In this document: piece after piece, positions 57,597-64,000 of the stretch
How the letters are laid out: the number at the start of each line of letters is the position of its first letter
Position numbering within the stretch: the first letter of the stretch is position 1
Origin: Chytridium lagenaria
Taxonomy: Eukaryota; Chytridiomycota; Chytridiomycetes; Chytridiales; Chytridiaceae
Assembly: GCA_025449115.1 (NCBI GenBank)
Contig: JAHLKC010000005.1
Location: forward strand, 310,001-374,000
Direction: 5' to 3'
Length of the DNA: 64,000 bases
Notes under the pieces: model-generated
What the model saw: only the letters and a program-made list of their open reading frames with translations
What the model was told of the DNA's origin: nothing
The model's database searches: none
Translations under genes and position numbers: made by a program

Positions 57597-60367
57597 ATGA
57601 GTGACGACGGCTTTGACGAGCCTCCACTTCCATTCGCATTCTCAAATCCTCCCATCGCACCATATTCACTACCTGGTCCATCTGCTCCTGATGCGTCATA
57701 TTCTGGGAGTTCCATGCTGATGCAGCACGTTCATGAGGAGATACCACCAGACGAATCCCAGCTAGAATCGCAACGGATGGATATGGCGGATGAGTATGAG
57801 GAAGACTCGGACGACGAAGAAGCTCCGAATGACCTCATGATTGAAATGAATCCCCTGTTACAAGCGGAACGAACCCCACCATATAGCCCCAATCGTCTTC
57901 ATCTTCCACCACGACCACAGCAACGGGTTTCACTTCTAAATCCAAGATACCCGTCAGATGGAGGAAGGAGAATGGATGATATACCAAGAAGAACCACATT
58001 TAACTCATCACCGAGGGCACGGCGAATGAATGGAGCCCCTCAGATTTCGGAAAATCCTGTTGAATCAAAGGAGAGGATCAAGGAGGACGTTCTAAAGCTT
58101 TGGTCCGAAACCGAGAATCTAGACGACTTGCTGGAGAATGTAAAGTCCTTAAAAGTCTTAATCTAACAGCGGTATCCTTGTCCTTTATAGATATATAATT
58201 ACTTTGTGATGAAGGGCTTTACCGCAATGCTTCTCAGTCGCGCCACAAATTTGTTGTAAGCCGTTTTACCCTTACTATCTATAAAGTTTTGTTTAGAATC
58301 CTCTCATTCATTATCGGCTTCGCCGTCTTTTTGTCATCTTGTGTCGACTACTCCCTTATCGGTCCTGGCAAACTTCTTGCAGATGTGATTCGCAACGACT
58401 GCGTGCGCAAGTACGGAAATAGTAACTTTGATAATGGACTAACCGTTTTTAGCGTTCACGGTTTGCCCGCGAGCTTTCTGATATTATTCAGCATTTGGTG
58501 GTTGTGGCAAGTTATCCGGCTAGTGATAGACACGCCAAAGCTTTTTCAAATGAAGTTGTTCTACGAGCTTATTCTCGAAATTCCTGAGGTAAATGATCAA
58601 CGCAGTATGACACTTAACTTTCGGAGTCCGCTATGGACACTTTAACATGGCGTGAAGTTATATTAAAGATCACGAGAATTAGAGATATTCCGAACTCCAA
58701 TCCCCACGGAAGGTCTGGTCTCGAGAAACTCGACGCGCATAATATTGCAAATCGGATTCTTCGGAGAGAGAATTACCTTATTGCGATATTTAATAAGGAT
58801 ATTTTGGACTTGACAGTCCGTTTCTGGGGAAACGTCAAATTGTTACGAAGATTATGGAATGGAATTTATCATTTTGCATCTTATCATATGTCTTCGATGA
58901 CAAGGGCGAAGTAAGAAAACGCTTTCTTAAGAGTAACCATCGTGTCCGACTTGTTGCTGGGTACTTACATACTCGTTGCTTAAAAATACTGACGTTTTTT
59001 TGTTTTTTTTTTTGTTTTTTTTTGTTTTTTTTGTTTTTTTCAGTCTTCAGAAGCGGTTCGCGATGATGGCATTCCTCAACCTCCTCTTTGCGCCATTCTT
59101 GATAATATTTTTGTTCTTATACATATTCTTCCGTTATGCAGAGGTATACAGGCTTTCGTTAGTAATCTAATGATTGTCAGGAATACTCAAAGAATCCATC
59201 TCAGATTGGAGCTCGACAGTATTCACCGTTCGCATGGTGGAAATTTAGAGAATTTAATGAACTTCCCCATCTCTACCAGGAAAGATTGAATCGTAGTTAT
59301 AAAAAGGCGGCAAAGTATATGGAACAATTTCCGAAGGAGAAAATCATTATTTTGGCTAGGTTCGAGTTTGTTTTTGATTTTTATTGATAAACTTGGAGAT
59401 TTTGTCTTTCGTGACTGGATCTTTTGCTGCAGCCCTTGCGGTGTTAACTCTCGTGGATAATCAGTTTATTGATTTTGAAATCACACCGCAGCGATCAGTG
59501 TTCTTTTACATCGGAGTGTTTGGTGGAATTGCTGCTGCTGCGCGGGCAATGATACCAGAAGAAAATCAAGTATTTGAACCGGAGAAGGCTTTGAGAGAAG
59601 TCGCGGAGGATACCCATTATCTTCCGGAATCTTGGAAAGGAAAGTTGCACACGGAAGCAGTGAGTTTCTGTAGTTATACCACCATAACGAACCAACCAGG
59701 TAAAAACGGAGTTTGCTGGTCTGTTTGACTACAAGGTGGTTCTCTTTCTGCAAGAGATAGCTAGTGTCGTGCTCGCACCATTTATACTCTACTACTCGCT
59801 TCCGAAATGCAGTGGCGATATTATTGATTTCTTCCGCGAGTTCACAGTACACGTCGACTCTTTGGGATATGTCTGCAGTTTTGCCGTCTTCAATTTCCGA
59901 ATTCATGGAAACCCAGATATGGGGCACCTATCGAGGGTGCGAATCAGCGTTTACTATCAAAGGAAGGAAAGATGGAACAGTCGTTCTTGTTTTTCAAGGC
60001 AAATAACCCTGAATGGGAACCTGATCATGAGGGGAGTCAATACGTGCAAAATTTTAAGGGCGGCACAGAGAAATTTGATGACCAGGACGGAAGCTTCTAC
60101 GACAGGAGATTTTATGGCTTCGATGCTATTACGCCCCCCTCGAGTAAGTTTAAGTTTACGCGTTATTACCTTCGTTCACCCTTTTTGCGATCTAACATTT
60201 TCCAAGCGTACGGTAAGTTCGGCCAATCCGAGAATCAAGTCCGACCTATCAGCGATTCAATAATGGCGCAGTCCGAAATAGATTTCGAAGATCGCCCCTT
60301 GGGTCTTTTCGGACTTCTAGACGCTTTATACGAAACCAACAGCAGAGGCTTTTCACGCGTCGCCTGA
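57597..60367 (+). CDS. ATG9: Autophagy-related protein 9 (lipid scramblase)
   Basis: Membrane protein that seeds and scrambles lipids into the growing autophagosome. Exon 1 (57597-58139) is the disordered acidic N-terminus ending [13 protein letters not shown]. Exon 2 (58191-58255) has [19 protein letters not shown]. Exon 3 (58297-58588) has [15 protein letters not shown] and [15 protein letters not shown]. Exon 4 (from 58627) has [15 protein letters not shown] and [20 protein letters not shown]. Later exons carry [86 protein letters not shown] and [21 protein letters not shown]. All core ATG9 blocks are in order. Shifts near 58850, 59385 and 59905 must be bridged. Introns are 38-80 bp; one (about 58963-59041) is a run of T7-10 separated by G. 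Confidence 0.93.
58990..59041 (+). repeat. T-rich (GT6-10)n tract at an intron 3' end
   Basis: Repeating G plus 7-11 T leads directly into the TTTTTTCAG acceptor of an ATG9 intron. It serves as an extended polypyrimidine tract and is a likely slippage site. Confidence 0.85.
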
Positions 60368-60520
60368 GCATTCTTTATCCGTATTTGTACAAACACATAA
60401 TCCCTCTAGCTTTTGCAAAATTGAAGCTCCATTGTTGATTATCAAAAAGCCTAAACCCAACTTTACCTTCTACATAAACTGAATTATATATCCTACCGCC
60501 ATGAAAGTGTGTTGCCTTAC

Positions 60521-63500
60521 ATGGATCCCGAACGGCATGTTGGCTATAAGCCAGAAGTAGCAGATGGTTTATCTGACAAGTCGTCCTTTCTCCTGCCAAA
60601 GAAATGGTCCTTCTCTTCAAAGTATGGCACGTCCGGGACGAGCCCGGAAACGCTTCTGGAATTCATCTCCGATTCCAAGGCCAGCAGCTCCGAAGCTTTT
60701 GTTGATGATGGTGTATCTGATGAATGGCTTTCGCGAGCGGCATCCACTTGCGAAAACACTTCCTCTTTTGGAGCTGATGAAAACATTTATGAAAACATCA
60801 CATTGGCGCTAAATAAGTTGCTACAGCTTGCGAACCCCGATGCCAAGACACTTGATGCAGTTTTCGAGATGGTGACATTGAAGTATGGGTTTCAGGAAGG
60901 CTCACGCGATAATGCAAAGGAGTACTTCCTTTCGTTGCTGGATTCGAGGGCTTGCAAGGATACAATCGTGACTGGATTGCGCTCGCTTCACGGGTATAAC
61001 CAAAATTGTTTAATAATACGCTAACATATTGCAGGGATATTATCTCTGGAGATACGGCGAACTTCAAGTCCTGGTATTTTTCGGTTGTTCTCGGCATTGA
61101 GAATATCGCTCTGAAAGATTTGACCTTTGCGCCGACCATTAAGGATGAAGAAGAGATGGAAAGCGGAATTTCGAAGGCTGTCAAGTGGAAGAAGGAAAAC
61201 GAAGCGAAATCCTCTGAGGTACTTTGTTCGATTTTTGATCAATATTGTTTATGCATTGCAAAAGGAATTAGTTATCGATCTTGTTCTATACCTTTTAATT
61301 TGGACGGAGTGCTCGAACGTTCGGCTGATGCCGGAGTGTGTCTGTTTTCTCTTTCTGGTTGCTTCCGACTACCGACAGGCCGATTTAGACTCTGATCAGC
61401 CCTCGGGAGTAAAATTTCTCGAGGATATCGTGAAACCGTTGTATGAGGTAAGAATATTTGATGACATCAGTCTAATATAATTAAGTTTTTGCGAGATGAA
61501 GTCTGGCATGTTGTCAACTCGAAACTAGTCTTGAAAGAAAAAGATCATTCTCGCATCATCGGATATGACGTATTGCAGCTAGATTATTTCATACTGATGA
61601 TTTCTCTAGGACATTAACGAGTTTTTCTGGGCCATGGAGAGTATCTCCCAGTTGAAGTTAACATCATCTGGAGAATTATTTTGGTCTATCCCGTCCGAAA
61701 ATCGATACGTTAGCATGAAGGATGTCAACTGGCGTAAAGCTTTTAAGAAGACCTTCTACGAGAGACGTTCAATAGGACATGCCTTTTGCAACTTCAGGTA
61801 GGCGACTTGTGAATAAGGGCTCTGATCTTTCTTAGTCGTATCTGGATTCTTCACTTGACGTTCTTTTGGGCGTTTATAGTTTTCGTGGCCGAACCTATAG
61901 CGTTCAGATCGATGCGACCCGCCTCAAGGTTTGTGAGTAGACTTGAGCCACGCCAGAGTAGGGCCAGGAACGATACCGAAACGAAAATTACAGAGCTTAT
62001 GAATTTGTATCGTTGGGCCGCTGTGTCAATGAGTGGAGCCGTTGCTGCGTTGCTCGGGCTCGTTGCGACAATTCTAGAGTCCTCTTTTCTGCCTCGCGAT
62101 CTCCGCCGTTCTCGTCACCTGGGCCGTCGTTCGACTTACTTCTTGCTTCTGTTCTTCCTCAATCTCGCACCCGGTATTTCGGTGTTCTACCTCTCGTCTC
62201 GTGGGACTGTCTCCTATATCGCGGTGATTATTGGCTTGGTGTTGAGTGTCCTCACTCTCGGCATTGCGCTCTTCATCCCACCCTCTCGATTCCCATTCAA
62301 GTCGCGCGAAGATTTCCAAAGATCTCATGGCGCGGCCTTTACCGCCAATTTTGCGAAACAGAAACGAGTTGAGCATTTAACAAGTGTTGGAATATGGATT
62401 ATAGTGTTTGCGAGTAAACTGATCGAATCGCTGGTGTTCTTGATCATGCCACTTGGGAAGCCCATTGAGATTCTTGTGAATACTTTTAGTAAGAAGAACG
62501 AGTGTAAAGGGTTTGGGATGATTTGCGTTGCGGTCAAGTGTTTTTCGGTGTTGAATCTTGTGGCTTTGGTGGTCGTGTTGTATTTCTTAGATACATACAT
62601 GTGGTGGATTGGTGAGGAACTTTCGGTCAGGGCATGCAGCTAACAGAGTTTACAGTCTGGTCGACGGCTCTTGGCGTGACTCGGTCTTTGCTATCCGGTC
62701 TTTCCGCGTTGACACCATGGAGAAACGCGTTCGCCCGATTACCAGAGCGCATGCTTTCCAAGATTCTGAACACACAGGCCGCGGAAAACGAGAACTTGGA
62801 GAAGTCACTCTGCGGATACCTATGGAACGCTATCGTTTTATCGATGTCACTCGATCATCTCCTGTCTTTAAAGCAACTCAAGAAGTTGGCGTATTGGAAA
62901 AAGGCGGGATCCTCTCCAACTCCGAACCGAGTACGTATCAAGCAGCCACGCTTCTTCTTGGATCAAGAAGATGTGACTACCAAGAATTATTATGTGCTCC
63001 CTGGAAGCGAGGCAGAACGCCGCATTAACTTTTTTGCGAAGTCCTTGTGAGTATCGTAAGCATTTTGAGAAAAGTAATAATAAATACTAGATCCATGACG
63101 TTTCCGACTCCATCGCCCATTTCGAAAATGCCCTCCTTTTCGGTGCTAACACCCCATTACAGTGAAAAGATTTTGCTAAGCCTTAGAGATATTATTAAAG
63201 AGCACGATACATCGTCTACGTTAACTTTGCTGGAGTATCTCAAAAGCTTGTATCCTCACGAGTACGTAATTCTCTTCTAAATTTCTCTAAATATCTAGAT
63301 GGGAGAACTTTTTGTTTGATACGAAGCTCGGTGCTGGGGATTTCGCTTCTGTCGGTGACATTGATGAGAAAATTAAAGTCAAGGGCTTTAAGGACATTCC
63401 ATTATCCGAGGTTGGGTTCCGCGAGCATTCCGATGCGGCAATCCTTCGAACTCGCATTTGGGCTTCTCTTCGTTCACAGACACTCTTTCGTACTGTCGCT

Positions 63501-64000
63501 GGGTAACATTCTTTATTGTTTTTCGAAGTCTACTCGGTACTAAAACTTCGCATGATCAGTTTTATGAATTATGCTAAAGCCATCAGTCTTCTCCATAAAG
63601 TCGAAACCTCTTCTTACCGCGCCGCGGGCACGTCCACGTTAAAGGAACATCGTGACGACGACCCCGGTATCGTCGCTCGAAAGTTCACGTTCGTCCTCGC
63701 CATGCAAAACTTCCAGAGTTTTGACCCGAAACAAGTTGCGGATACTGAAGTCCTTCTTCGTATTTTTCCGAATTTGCGCATTGGATACCTTGAAAAAGTC
63801 GGCAATGAAGGAGAGGAAACGACGTTTTATTCGGTGTTAATTGATGGAACTTGTGGAAGGATAGTGAGGGACGTCGAGTGCCGTTGTTTCGGATTAAGGT
63901 ATGGTTCGTTCTTGTCTTCTTGATTTATTAAGTGTAGTTGCCGGGAAACCCGTTCCTTGGAGATGGGAAAGCGGATAACCAGAACTTGAACATGATCTGG
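60521..64000 (+). CDS. 1,3-beta-glucan synthase catalytic subunit (FKS, GT48), 5' part, cut by window edge
   Basis: Plasma-membrane enzyme that makes the main wall glucan from UDP-glucose; target of echinocandins. The start is ATG 60521 ([13 protein letters not shown]), 153 bp after the ATG9 stop. In order come the N-terminal domain ([75 protein letters not shown]), six or so membrane segments (61850-62640), and then the cytosolic GT48 region. That region has [78 protein letters not shown] and [21 protein letters not shown]. It continues with [12 protein letters not shown] and [19 protein letters not shown] at the edge. At least six introns; frame changes near 62605. The remainder of the catalytic and C-terminal membrane domains lies outside. 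Confidence 0.95.

Overview
This is a 64 kb piece of a fungal nuclear genome. Genes are split by many short introns (38-90 bp) with GT...AG borders. The set includes fungal-type FKS 1,3-beta-glucan synthase, ATG9, WSS1-type protease, heme-thiolate peroxidases and LTR retrotransposons. A TTC12-like protein (axonemal dynein assembly) and a giant REJ-domain surface protein suggest a zoosporic (chytrid-like) fungus. That placement is inference; no rRNA or marker phylogeny is available here.

Layout. 1-1.6 kb: 5' part of a Ty1/copia-like element on the minus strand, cut by the left edge. 1.65-3.6 kb: two tandem paralogous small genes with short peptide repeats and shared upstream motifs. 4.4-5.1 kb: intron-containing histone H3. 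6.1-19.6 kb: a very large minus-strand surface-protein locus, with N-terminal hydrophobic leader, long Ser/Thr-rich mucin-like stalk with tandem repeats, Cys-rich and REJ/IPT-like ectodomains, one membrane segment and a repeat-bearing tail. 20-36 kb: ribosomal protein uL2, a damaged and an intact heme-thiolate peroxidase, universal stress protein, phosducin-like protein, a single-pass membrane protein, a secreted protein, an AMID/FSP1-like oxidoreductase, a RhoGAP-like protein and an F-box-like protein. 35.99-46.97 kb: a Ty3/gypsy element with 5-bp target duplication, ending 10 bp upstream of a tRNA-His gene, with a younger copia element nested inside it. 47-64 kb: compact housekeeping genes: WSS1-like protease, HIT hydrolase, TTC12-like, COA5/PET191, GNAT, PPR, COQ3, ATG9, and FKS running off the right edge.

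How the genes relate. Three divergent pairs share 54-87 bp promoters (HIT/TTC12-like, GNAT/PPR, COQ3/ATG9). PPR and COQ3, both mitochondrial by family, converge with one base between stop codons. COA5, PPR, COQ3 and possibly AMID make the right half rich in mitochondrial functions, but no pathway cluster is evident.

Caveat. Many genes that should be intact (histone H3, COQ3, ATG9, phosducin-like, GNAT, TTC12-like) carry isolated single-base frameshifts, and the two gypsy LTRs differ almost only by small indels. I read most of these as probable sequencing or assembly indels, so exon models here are reconstructions across frame changes. Coordinates of disrupted genes give the extent of recognisable coding sequence.
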